DNA of 64,000 nt from Trichosporon coremiiforme. Taxonomy: Eukaryota; Basidiomycota; Tremellomycetes; Trichosporonales; Trichosporonaceae. The stretch covers positions 248,001-312,000 of the forward strand of contig BCJJ01000022.1 in NCBI GenBank assembly GCA_039545355.1, written 5' to 3'. Position numbers and translations under genes: made by a program. The stretch's first letter is position 1. Each line of letters begins with the position of its first letter. This document shows, in pieces, positions 25,037 through 35,980 of this stretch. The notes below the pieces were generated by a model, which was not told where the DNA came from, did not search any database, and saw nothing but the letters and a program-made list of their open reading frames with translations.

Positions 25037-26101
25037 GGTGGCGGATGAGCTGGAATGGGGAAGGTGATCGAGACGTGGATTTTAGTCAAAGTCTTTGGGT
25101 GGTGCTTTCGGTGGGAAAGGATGACAATGAGGCAAGGAGGAGGGCAAGGACGCGGATCATGGGTGAGCGTCGGTGGCCCAACTTTCATGGAACGGTGGCC
25201 GCGAGTGCTGGCTGGCTGGGCTGCTGGCAGGCTGGGTGGCCCGCCAAGGTCGCGTACGCTGGCGCTAGTGGTAGCTAGCTACATTGCATTGCCCCACTAA
25301 CGCCAGGGCGCATCCCAGCGCAGGGCCAGGGGAGGGCTAGCGCGCCCGATGCTGCAGTGTCCGCTCCGGGGAGTGAGCGGCGGACGCCTCCCGGTGCTTC
25401 AGCTCAAGTCGTCGGGACCTTGGCCACCTTCCGGGTTCTGGGCCAAAAGTCTATCCTCCCAAACGCCCCGCTTGCGACAGCCGCCAAGCAGCCTGCAAAG
25501 CCGAGGGGTAGGGTACACTGGCTGGAGGAACAGGGAAGGGGGAGGGGAGGGAGGGAGGGCCTGAGACGCGCGCGCACCGCGACTCTCCCTGCGTCTCCCC
25601 TGCTTTTTTCCCCTGCCATGCCTTGTCTCGTCTTTGGGCGCCCTGACACCGAGGAATACCCACCCACCGTCAATCAGCTTAGGTTCCGCCGACGCCGCCG
25701 ACGCCAGTCCAGCCAGCCCAGCTCTGGCCCAATCCAGTCGCCCAGCCCTTCAACGTGCACTCCCGATTAGGCCGTTCCTAATCAGACCAAACCAACCGCA
25801 AGCCAATTAGACTTGCCATTACGTGCGGCTGTGTGCGGCATCCCACGTGGCCGCCTTCAGTGACCGACCGCCCTCCACTGTCCGCTGATTACGACTCGGA
25901 CACAGGCAATCAGAAAAACCCGACATACTCAGCCGCGCCTGGCCGTGTGTGCTTGCTGGCCTGGCTGCCGCCATCAGTCCGCATTCCTTCCTTCCTTTCT
26001 TACTCTCCTCTCTCTCTGCCCATACCTTCCTCCCAAACCTCTCTACACCCCGACGTTTGACGCCCCTTCATAGGTGCGACAACAAGAGGTTGCGGCCCAC
26101 C
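25037..26101. promoter_or_regulatory. Divergent promoter region between IML2-like and AROM genes
   Basis: About 1.07 kb between two divergent start codons, so it must hold both promoters. Pyrimidine-rich leader sequence precedes the AROM ATG (about 25980-26060). A perfect 12-bp palindrome GTAGCTAGCTAC lies at 25271-25282. No gene fits here; small frames are leader or promoter noise. Confidence 0.6.
25803..25849 (+). promoter_or_regulatory. CCAAT box and CACGTG E-box upstream of AROM
   Basis: CCAAT at 25803-25807 (another at 25729-25733) and CACGTG at 25844-25849 lie 250-300 bases upstream of the AROM ATG. HAP-type complexes and Cbf1-like bHLH proteins bind such sites in fungi. No exact Gcn4 site (TGACTC) was seen. 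Function is inferred from motif only. Confidence 0.35.
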
Positions 26102-29100
26102 ATGTCCGACCTCGCAGACGTCCTCAAGATCTCCATCCTCGGAAACGAGTCGATCCACGCCGGTTTCCACCTCATCGACTACATCTTCCACACCGTCCTC
26201 ACCACCCTTCCCTCCACCACCTATGCCCTGATCACCGACACCAACCTCGCCAAGCTCTACCTCCCTCAGCTGGAGGAGGCTTTCGCGAGGGCCGCCAAGG
26301 ACACTGGCTCCAAGGCTCGCTTCCTCGTCCACCAGGTCGCTCCTGGTGAGGGAGCCAAGTCTCGTGCCGTCAAGGCCGAGATCGAGGACTGGCTCCTCAG
26401 CGAGAAGTGCACCCGTGACACTGTTATCCTCGCCTTCGGTGGTGGTGTCATTGGTGACCTGACTGGTTTCGTTGCGGCCACTTTGTGAGCAGCCTCTGTT
26501 GTTCCGAAGCTAACGAACAGCATGCGTGGCGTCAAGTTCGTCCAGATCCCCACAACCCTCCTTGCCATGGTCGACTCTGCCGTTGGTGGCAAGACTGCAA
26601 TCGACACCCCTCACGGCAAGAACCTGATCGGAGCGTTCTGGCAGCCGAGCTACATCTTCGTCGACCTGTCGTTCCTCTCGACTCTCCCCATGCGCGAGTT
26701 CTCGAACGGCATGGCCGAGGTTGTCAAGACCGCCGCCATCTGGAAGGCCGACGACTTCGCCTCTCTGGAGTCCCGCGCCGCCGAGATCACCTCTGCCATC
26801 TCGACCAAGGCTGAGGGCCACGCCGGCCGCTTCGAGAAGGACCGCTCCGTCCCCCAGTCGCTCCTGCTCCAGGTCGTTACTGGTTCGATCTACGTCAAGG
26901 CTCACATTGTCACCATTGACGAGCGTGAGACTGGCCTGCGTAACCTGGTCAACTTCGGCCACACCATTGGTCACGCTATCGAGGCTGTCCTCACCCCGAC
27001 TATTCTCCACGGCGAGTGTGTCTCGATCGGTATGATTCTGGAGGCCGAGGTTGCTCGCCAGCTCGGCATTCTCTCCCAGGTTGCTGTCGGCCGCCTCACC
27101 CGCTGCCTGTCGGCTTACAACCTCCCGGTCTCCATGGCCGATCGCCGCATTGCCTCGCTCCCTGCTGCTTCACAGCTCGGTGTCGACCGTCTCCTTGACA
27201 TCATGAGGATTGACAAGAAGAACTCTGGCCCCGCTAAGAAGATTGTTCTTCTCGACCGCATTGGCAAGACTTACGAGGAGAAGGCCACTGTTGTCGCTGA
27301 CGAGGTCATCCGCAAGGTCCTCTGCGAGTCTGCCACCGTTATCTCTGGCGTCCCTACCAAGTCGCCCGTCGTCATGTCGACTCCCGGATCCAAGTCGATC
27401 TCCAACCGCGCTCTCGTCCTCGCTGCTCTCGGCAAGGGCACTTGCCGCATCCGTAACCTCCTCCACTCGGACGACACTGCGGTTATGATGAACGCTCTCG
27501 CGGAGCTCAAGGGCGCCGTCTTCTCTTGGGAGGACGGAGGCGAGACCATCGTTGTCCAGGGCGGTGAGGGCAAGCTTACCCCTCCTCCTAAGGGCAAGGA
27601 GCTCTACCTCGGCAACGCTGGTACCGCCGCGCGCTTCCTCACTACCGTCTGCACCATTGTGCAGCCCACTGCCGACGTCAAGTCCACCAAGATCACTGGC
27701 AACGCTCGCATGAAGCAGCGTCCGATTGGCCCTCTCGTCGACGCCCTGCGCGAGGACGGCGCCAAGGTCGAGTACCTTGAGGGTCAGGGATGCCTGCCTC
27801 TTGACATTGGTGCTGACGGCCTCGCCGGCGGACACATCAAGCTCGCTGCTACCGTGTCCAGCCAGTACGTCTCGTCTATCCTCCTCTGCGCTCCCTACGC
27901 TCGCGAGCAGGTCACCCTTGAGCTCATCGGCGGACAGGTCATCTCGCAGCTCTACATCGACATGACCATCGCCATGATGGCCCAGTTCGGTGTCGAGGTC
28001 GAGCGCCAGAAGGACGCCAGCGGCAAACTTCTCGACATCTACGTTATTCCCAAGACCACCTACAAGAATCCCGCCGAGTACGACGTTGAGTCTGACGCTT
28101 CGAGCGCCACCTACCCCCTGGCTATTGCCGCCATTACCGGCACCACCTGCACGATCTCGAACATCGGTTCCAGCTCCCTGCAGGGTGACGCTCGTTTTGC
28201 CAAGGAGGTCCTTGAGCCCATGGGCTGCACTGTTGAGCAGACTGCCACCTCGACGACTGTCACTGGTCCGGCCATCGGCGAGCTCCGTGCTCTCGGCAAC
28301 GTGGACATGGAGCCCATGACGGACGCTTTCCTGACTGCCGCCGTTCTCGCGGCTGTCGCCACCAAGCCCTGCCTGCCCGGCCGCGAGGTCCAGGGTCTTC
28401 CTCCCACCGCCTCGCGCATCTACGGCATCGCCAACCAGCGTGTCAAGGAGTGCAACCGCATCAAGGCCATGCGTGACGAGCTCGCCAAGTTTGGTGTCGA
28501 GACCGACGAGTTTGACGACGGCATCATTGTCCTTGGCAAGCCCTACAACCAGCTGAAGAGGGGTGTCCAGGTCCACACCTACGACGACCACCGCGTCGCT
28601 ATGGCCCACGCCGTCCTTGCCACTGTTGTCCCCGAGACCGTTCTCGAGGAGAAGCGCTGCGTCGAGAAGACTTGGCCCAACTTCTGGGACGACCTTCAGA
28701 ACAAGATCGGCATCGAGTTTGACGGTGTTGAGCTCGACCAGAGCAGGCAGGCGTCCACCTCCGGCACCAGCGGTGTTCGTGACACCCCCGTTCTTCTTAT
28801 CGGCATGCGCGGTGCCGGCAAGTCGTACATTGGCTCGCTCGCTGCCGAGGTTCTCGGCTCTGAGCACGTCGATGCCGACGATGTCTTCGTCCAGCAGGCC
28901 GGCATGAAGGTATCCGACTTTGTTGCCCAGAACGGCTGGCCCGCGTTCCGCGAGACCGAGACCAAGATCCTTGCCTCGTTCCTCAAGGAGAAGTCGGGCA
29001 GCCACGTTATCTCGCTCGGCGGCGGTATCGTCGAGACTGAGGAGGCTCGCAAGATGCTTGCTGGTTACGTCGCCGATGGCGGTGTCGTTGTCCACATCCA

Positions 29101-30946
29101 TCGTGACCTCGAGGACCTGGAGGCGTTCCTTGACAACATCGGCGGTACTGCCCAGCGTCCTAAGTGGGGCGAGGACTTCGCCGACGTCTACCGCCGCCGT
29201 GAGCCTTGGTACGAACAGTGCTCGAGCCACGAGTTCATCAACATCCTCGAGCCGATCGCGTCGCAGTCGGAGAAGGACCACCACCGTGCCATGCGTGCCG
29301 AGTGCGAGCGTTTCTTCAACTTTGTCACCGGCCGCAACGCGAACCGCCCGATCGTCTCTGGCCCGAACGCCCAGCCGACTGCCTTCCTCTCGCTCACCTT
29401 CCCCGACATCACCCCCGCTCTCGCGAACCTGTCGACGCTGACTGAGGGTGCTGACGCCATCGAGCTACGTGTCGATCTCCTGTCGCCCGACGGCCAGGCC
29501 CCCGCGACCCCCAAGCTCCCCCCTGCGTCGTACGTTTCGAAGCAGCTCGCTTCCCTCCGCATGGCTTCCAACCTCCCCGTTGTCTTCTCGGTCCGCTCGA
29601 AGAACCAGGGCGGCTGGGCTCCCTCGGACGACGTCGCCGGCTACGCCGCGCTCGTCAAGCTCGGCTTGCGCAGCGCTGCCGAGTACGTCGATGTTGAGCT
29701 CGCTTGGCCTGGCGATGTCCTCGCCGCGATCCACGCCGCTAAGCGCGAGACTGCGCTCATTGCCTCGTGGCACGACTGGACTGGCAATATGAAGTGGGAC
29801 GGCCCTGAGGTTGCGGGCAAGTACGCCGAGGGCTCCAAGCTCGGTGACATCGTCAAGATCGTCGGAACCGCGACCTCGACGGCCGACAACGCCCAGCTTG
29901 CTCTCTTCGCCGAGCGCAAGAAGGAGGACCCCTCCTCCAAGCCCCTGCTCGCGATCAACATGGGCGCTGTCGGCCAGCTTTCGCGCGTCCTGAACCCCGT
30001 CCTGACGCCGGTCACGCACGCCGACATGCCGTCGCGTGCTGCTCCCGGCCAGCTCACCGCTAAGGAGGTCATGGAAGCGCGCACGCTTGTTGGTCTGTGC
30101 CAGCCCAAGAAGTTCTTCCTCTTCGGTTCGCCGATCGCTGCTTCCGTCTCGCCGACGCTGCACAACACTGGTTTCCAGGCCCTCGGCTTCCCACACCACT
30201 ACGACCGCTGCGAGGCGTCCGAGGTGAACGCGGCCGTGCGCGGTGTGCTGGCTGACGAGGCCTTTGGCGGCGCCAGCGTCACGATCCCGCTCAAGCTCGA
30301 GATCATGCAGGAGCTTTCTGCCGTTAGCGAGCACGCCAAGGTCATCGGCGCTGTGAACACTGTCATCGTTCGCCAGGGTGCCAAGGGTCGCGAGCTGCAT
30401 GGAGACAACACGGACTGGGCCGCGATTCACGAGGCTGCCCTGCGCAACCTCACTCCCTCGGGCGAGCTCACGACTCTCGTCATCGGTGCGGGTGGCACGT
30501 GCCGCGCTGCGATCTACGCGATGCACAAGCTCGGTGCTGCGCGCATCCTGCTCTTCAACCGCACGCGCGAGAACGCCGACAAGGTCGCCGCCTCCTTCCC
30601 GGCCGAGTACAACATCGAGGTCGTCACGTCGCTCGACAAGCTCCCCGCCCAGCCGGCCGTCATTGTCTCGACTGTACCTGGTGCTTCGCTCAGCATGACG
30701 CCCGGCGAGGGTATCCTTCTCCCTCCCTCGCTCATGCAGCACCCGAACGGTGTCGCCATCGACATGGCGTACAAGCCGTACAAGACGGCGCTGCTCGAGG
30801 CCGCCGAGGCTGCCAGCTGGACCCCCGTCACCGGTATCGAGATTCTCTGCCTCCAGGGCTTCCGCCAGTTCTCGCTCTGGACCGGCAAGGCTGCCCCCGA
30901 GCAGAAGATGCGCAAGGCCGCCATGGACAAGTACTTCGAGGCTTAG
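26102..30946 (+). CDS. ARO1: Pentafunctional AROM polypeptide (shikimate pathway)
   Basis: Carries out steps two to six of the shikimate pathway, from DAHP to EPSP, in one cytosolic protein. Exons 26102-26484 and 26521-30946 are joined over a 36-base intron (GTGAGC donor, GCTAACGAACAG end); 1602 residues, the usual AROM length. Domains in order: 3-dehydroquinate synthase (about 1-395; [22 protein letters not shown]), EPSP synthase (about 400-870; [24 protein letters not shown]), shikimate kinase (about 884-1060; P-loop GMRGAGKS at 889-896), type I 3-dehydroquinase (about 1085-1300; His1212 and Schiff-base Lys1240), and shikimate dehydrogenase (about 1325-1602; [29 protein letters not shown]). 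All five active sites look intact. Start at [14 protein letters not shown] follows a CCACCATG context. Downstream the ELG1-like gene starts 284 bases after the stop. Confidence 0.99.
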
Positions 30947-31072
30947 GCGTGCAGGGGGCTGTAGTAGACATTCAGTAGTATCAAAAGCATTAAGCATTCA
31001 TCAGCATATGCATCTTTAGTGGTTCCATGCGGGCCAGCGCATCGAAGACAGGAGGAGGGGACACTCACGTGA

Positions 31073-31108
31073 CCAGTTGACGCGTCATATGAGTCCAGTT
31101 GACGCGTC
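31073..31108 (+). promoter_or_regulatory. Paired MluI cell-cycle boxes upstream of the ELG1-like gene
   Basis: The 14-mer CCAGTTGACGCGTC occurs perfectly twice, at 31073-31086 and 31095-31108, 22 bases apart. Each copy holds ACGCGT, the MCB element bound by the Swi6/Mbp1 (MBF) complex that drives G1/S transcription in fungi. The repeats lie about 125-160 bases before the ATG of a replication-linked gene, the expected position and context for MBF control. Confidence 0.8.
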
Positions 31109-31230
31109 TTGACTTTGAATACCACCTCCACTTTCGCCCCTCGTCTGCGCCCTGTTCAAACGCTCCCAGCCTTCCAAGATCAGCGGCTTCACACACAACA
31201 ACACACACATGCTCTGAGGAACCACACCGA

Positions 31231-34214
31231 ATGTCGACAGAGCAGCCAGACGCGGAACCGTCGGCAACGCCGGCGAACGGCGCTGGAAGCAGCAAGGGCC
31301 AGGGGCAGGCATCACTCGCTGCAATGTGGGGCAAGCCAGCGCCAGCCCCCGCTCCTCCGCCAGAACAGAGTGCACCGACGTGGGCAGCTGTCTCGACCGA
31401 CTCTGGCGTCCCACCAGCTCCACCAGCGGCACCACAAGGGTTGGCGAACACGCCCCAGCTCCCCCTCGCTCCTGCCTTGAGCAAGACGTCTTCAGCCACC
31501 TCGACCGTCTCATCGCAACCCCGCAAGCGTCGGAAGAAGGAAACCGGTCCACCACAGGGGAAGCTTGTTTTTGGGGCTAATGGGGTGGGCGTTGGTGCGC
31601 CATCGCCGCCGCCAGAGGAGAAGAAGACCAAGAAGGAAGGGAAGGGGAAGCGTAAGTCTGCTGCGGCAGACGCCAACGGTTAGCTCACTCATACGACCAC
31701 AGCAGTTAGCTGACATCAGGCGCAGGCGAGGAAAGCAAGGAAGGCCCCAAGAAGCGACGAGGGAAGGCCGCCAACGGAAACGGAAACGGCACCGCACGCT
31801 CCTTCCTTTCGCCAGACACAGTATCTGAAGCTACCGAGCTGTCCGACTCGGAGATCGAGGTCCTCGGCGAGGGGAAGCACAAGGGCACCGGCTCGTCACT
31901 GGACCCAGTCCGTGTCGACGAGAGCCCAAAACTGCCCAAGAAGATCATGTTCGCCGCCGATCAGAAGAGCACGACGCACAGTTTCTTCTCCAAACCGGCG
32001 CCAGCGCTTGCTGAGCCAGCTCCGCGATCCGGCGACGCGACGCCGACCGGTGCTGGAACCAGTGGGGCCGCTGTACCAGCGAAGAAGGCGGTTCACTCGT
32101 TCTTCGCCACCGCTGGGAAGGGTGAGCCGGGATCGACGAAGAAAGGGTGGGGAAGCTGTAAGGAGGGAGAGGAGCCCAGGGCGGTCTTGCCCTCCGGTGA
32201 GTGGGCCGAGCATGTTGGCAACCGCTTCGATGGCGGTGCGACGTGGTCTCCGCATCGCCCGGTGGTTCCGTCAGCAGACGACGACGGAACGTTCTGGCGG
32301 CATTACCTCTCTGACCATGCTGGACCGTCACGACCACAGCCTCCACTAGTTTCGGAAGTTGTCTCAGCGCCACCGTACATTCTGGACCACCCCGCGATCG
32401 CCACCGTTGAGCGCACCCCGAAGGACGCCCAGCAATCGTGGTGCGACCTGCACCGTCCGCGCACCGCCTCTGCCGTACTTGGTAACGAGGTCGAGGCAAC
32501 TTACCTCCGTGACTGGCTGAAGTCGCTCTCTGTCGGCGCTATCGACAGCAAGCGCGTCATCAGGAAAGTGCACCGGCGCAGGGCCGTGAACCCGGAGCTG
32601 TCGTGGATCGTAGACGACGCAGGTCTGTTCGGCGATCCCCTCGGCGACGTTATGTACGAGGACGACGAGATTCCCGAGCCGGTGGAGGAACCTCTGCTCC
32701 CGCTCGGCGCTCGTCCAGACTCCTACCCGATCATCGGGAACTGGGTCTCGAACACGATCCTCCTCTCCGGGCCAAGCGGGACGGGCAAGTCTGCCGCTGT
32801 CCATGCAGCGGCTACAGAACTGGGATGGGAGGTGTTTGAGGTGTACCCCGGCATCGGGCGGCGGACAGGGACGAACCTGTTAGCTCTCGTCGGCGACGTG
32901 GGCAAGAACCATACAGTCACGCGGGAGAAGAAGGCCGACAAGGACAAGAAGACGGCAGCCGACGCCGTGAAGGCCATGTTCGGCAAGGCGCGGCCCACAC
33001 CGCCGCCGAAGGCGAGCCAGGGCTCCGCCGCGGACCCCATCGAGCTCGACGACGATGCTAAGGACACCGACGTCGAGATCGTCCCGCCGCCAGTTGATAC
33101 CGAGCCCGTCAAGGCGCCAGAACCAGCTGCCGAGTCCAAGTCTCAGCAATCCCTCATCCTCATCGACGAGGCGGACATTCTCTTCGAGGAGGAGAGCAGC
33201 TTCTGGCCCGCGCTCGTGTCCCTCATCGCCGAGTCACGCCGTCCTGTCGTCATAACGTGTAACGGTGAGTTTTCTAAGTTGTGGTAGGACTGACGTGCAG
33301 ATATTGGGCGGATACCCCTGCAGACGTTGCCGCTGCAGACGATCCTGCACTTCAAGCCGGCGCCGTCGTACCTCGCGCAACCCTATCTTGCCGCGATTGC
33401 GAATCACCACGGCGTCCGCTCACCAGTGGCGTTGAGACAGCAACCCTACAACCCTGATCTGGTCGATCTGCCCCTACCGCCGAACGGGAACGAGCCGGCC
33501 GAGTTGTTCGACCTCCGTGCGGCAATCACGCAACTGCAGCTCGACCGCGGCGCTGTTGAAGAAGACAGCGGCGATGTCATCGGCGATCTGGCATCGCTTG
33601 AGCTCAGGCTCGAGAACATGTCCTTCGTCGATGCCTTTGTCACGCAGCGCGACTGGGGAAGACTAGAGGTAAGCTTACCGGAGTCTAGGTATGAGCTGAC
33701 ACCAGATGTCCGAGGTCGACCGCTACGCCCCGAGCGATGACGATGAGGAAGCCAAAGGCCAGCTCCTGAAGCCTTTCACGCAGGATGCGCACCCCGTCCT
33801 CGCCGTGTGCGACTACTCCGACGTCATCGCCGACACGATCATATCCCTCTTGGGCGGCGCCATCCCGCACAAGAACGTGCAGTACGAGCAGTGGGTCCAG
33901 CTTGCCCGTGCTGTCCTAAGCTGACAACCAGGACGCAGTACGTCCGCCACGTCCTGCCGCTGCTCGACGAGCTCGTCACCCTCCTGGGCCGGCTGCTCCC
34001 CCACCCGTCCCTGTTTCTGGAGATGATCCCGTTCACGCGCACAGTCGTGCGTGCCGACGACCTGCTCGTGATCGAGGACAGTCAGGCGAGCAACGAAGGC
34101 GCACCGAGGATCAACCGGCGCACGGGACGTCTGATGCGGACGGGGCGGTACGAGCGCTGGCTCGAGTTGCCGGAGGAGATACTCGATGTGGCCAGGTATG
34201 GCGGTCTCGACTGA
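31231..34214 (+). CDS. ELG1: ELG1/ATAD5-like AAA+ ATPase (PCNA unloader large subunit)
   Basis: Elg1/ATAD5 replaces Rfc1 in an alternative clamp-loader complex that unloads PCNA after replication (family knowledge). Exons: 31231-31651, 31720-33264, 33301-33668, 33706-33890, 33932-34214; 933 residues, all joins in frame, introns 36-68 bases. The N-terminal half is disordered with basic clusters (QPRKRRKKE, GKGKRKS). A SUMO-interaction-like motif SDSEIEVL lies at 182-189. Two HSFF motifs (227-230 and 266-269) resemble PIP-box ends. The AAA+ core has Walker A GPSGTGKS (491-498) and Walker B LILIDEAD with Asp623/Glu624, followed by ESRRPVVITCND. An acidic insertion between them holds a second SIM-like DVEIV (591-595). 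The large insertion and the RRPVVIT segment fit ATAD5/Elg1 better than Rad24 or Rfc1 (no BRCT domain seen). The MCB pair upstream agrees. Confidence 0.85.
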
Positions 34215-34471
34215 GCCCATGGTACGGAAGAGCACAGGTAGCATAAGAAGATAGAGTCAGACGCAATTTCATGCATGTATTTGTACCACCTGAATGGAGA
34301 GTGTGTGATCGACGGTTGTAGGTCCAGGCGGGCTGACACGTCCGTCACGTCTGGCTCTGGCGCGACATTACCGTGCCTGAAACCTGAGCTGAGGTCTGGG
34401 CACGTCGAGCGTGTTACAAAACACCTCCACCTCAACTTCCCGTTCACTTCATTCACCACTCCACACCTACG

Positions 34472-35980
34472 ATGATCCAACGACGCCGACCAGCCCCAAG
34501 CTCTACACCGAGCTCAGGCCCAGGATCGGGCTTCTCCTCCCCCGCGCCCGCCCAATCTCCGCAGAACACCTCCTACCAGCCCCTCCGGCACGACAATCCC
34601 TCCACCCCGCCCCGATTCGGACAAGCACCCGCCTTCACGCCGCGCGCGAACCATGTTCATAATGGAAGTCTGGGAAACGGGTTCAGTCCCCTGATGGGGG
34701 CTAGCCGGGGTGGGTTTGGGGGCATTGGAGCGGGAACGACGGGGTTGGGACAGTATGTGGAGGAAAATGAGTCGGGCCCGCTGGCCAGGAGGGTGGGACG
34801 GCAGGTCCAGGCGGGCGTTAGGGATATGGCCGAGCTGGGACGGAGCTGGAGTCTGGTTTGGGGGTGAGTCCACGGCGAGCGGAGCGGGCCAACCGCAGCC
34901 TACTTCCCCACTGCTGAAGTGTTGTAAGCTGAAGCTGACGTTCAGCGACCCCGAACTGCGCACCCGCGTCCTGAAAGTCACGACGATGAACCTGATCTCA
35001 TTGCTGCTCCTTTCGCTCCTTCCGCTCATGGCCCCAGTCCTGTCCCAGAGCTCGAGGGCGGCCAAGGTCGGATTCTGGTACAACGTGCTCCTGAACTGGC
35101 CAATGTTCGCTGTCTGCTTCGCCGTAAACGCGTACTGGGGCCCGGGGATCGCGAAGCGCGCCCAGAGCGCCATGCACCCGGCGTAAGTGATCTGTCTCCT
35201 TCACTCTCACCCTCTCCTCTGCGGAGCAGTCTGAGAGAGAAAGGACAGCTGTGTCGATGGTGCAAGCTGACGAACAGACACCGCACGAGCTCGTCCATTT
35301 CCGAAATCCCCGCCCCGCCCTCGACCGCGCTCCTGACGCTGACCCGTCTCCTGCTCATTGGCGACTTCACGCTTGTGTCGCGCTCGATCGCGCTGATTCC
35401 CTTCATTGGCAAGCCCATTGCACTGAGCTACATGGCCCTCGTGAACGCGTACTATGCGTACGAGTGGATCTTTGCGAACCGCGACTGGCCCCTCGGCCGC
35501 CGGTGCGCGTATATCGGCGACAGAGCTGCATACATGTTTGGATTCGGTGAGTCCGTCCTTCCGCTGCTCTAGCTCGCCCACCTCTGCCGCGACTCTATCT
35601 GGTGACCCTGGGAGGAAGAGCAATGGAGATCACGCTTCGCGCCTGCGGCGTTTCGCTAACATGCAGGCCTCATCCCGACCCTCCTCACGAGCTTCTTCCC
35701 CCCACTCATTAACATGGCAATCTTCACTCTCCTCTACCCCTTCCTCCTCATCCAGGCGCTGCACTCCCGCCCCCCGGCGGCCGGGGACGTTCTCCCCGCC
35801 GGCTCGGGCGGAGGGCAGGACGACGCTGCTGCCATCGCCCCCGCCCTCGGTGTGAGGGTGCCCATCTTCGTGCTCGCGCAAAATGCGCTGGTGGGCGCGG
35901 AGTGGCTGCTTGCTGCTGTTGGCAGGGAGAGGGGAGGCGCGCTGGGAGGGTTGAGGGAGAAGATGGGCGGAAAGTACTAG
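34472..35980 (+). CDS. EI24-family integral membrane protein
   Basis: Exons 34472-34863, 34946-35182, 35278-35546 and 35667-35980; 403 residues. Donors GTGAGT/GTAAGT, branch sites CTGAC/CTAAC 4-6 bases from AG; all joins in frame. The N-terminal 120 residues are polar, Pro/Ser/Gly-rich and cytosolic-looking. The rest has several hydrophobic spans (LISLLLLSLLPLMAPVL, WPMFAVCFAVNAYWG, LALIPFIG-type loop, INMAIFTLLYPFLLIQAL). The pattern YYAYEW...R...RAAYMFGFGLIPTLLTSFFPPLIN matches the EI24 (etoposide-induced 2.4) core. In animals EI24 is an ER protein acting in autophagy and transport at the nuclear envelope; the fungal role is less clear. The hydrophobic loop before the last span is interrupted by a Gly/Asp/Ala-rich insertion. 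It sits 257 bases downstream of the ELG1-like gene on the same strand. Confidence 0.85.

Noticed and set aside
27170..30997. Minus-strand open frames of 704 and 510 codons opposite AROM
   Set aside because: Antisense shadows of the EPSP synthase to shikimate dehydrogenase coding sequence; all five AROM domains are intact on the plus strand.
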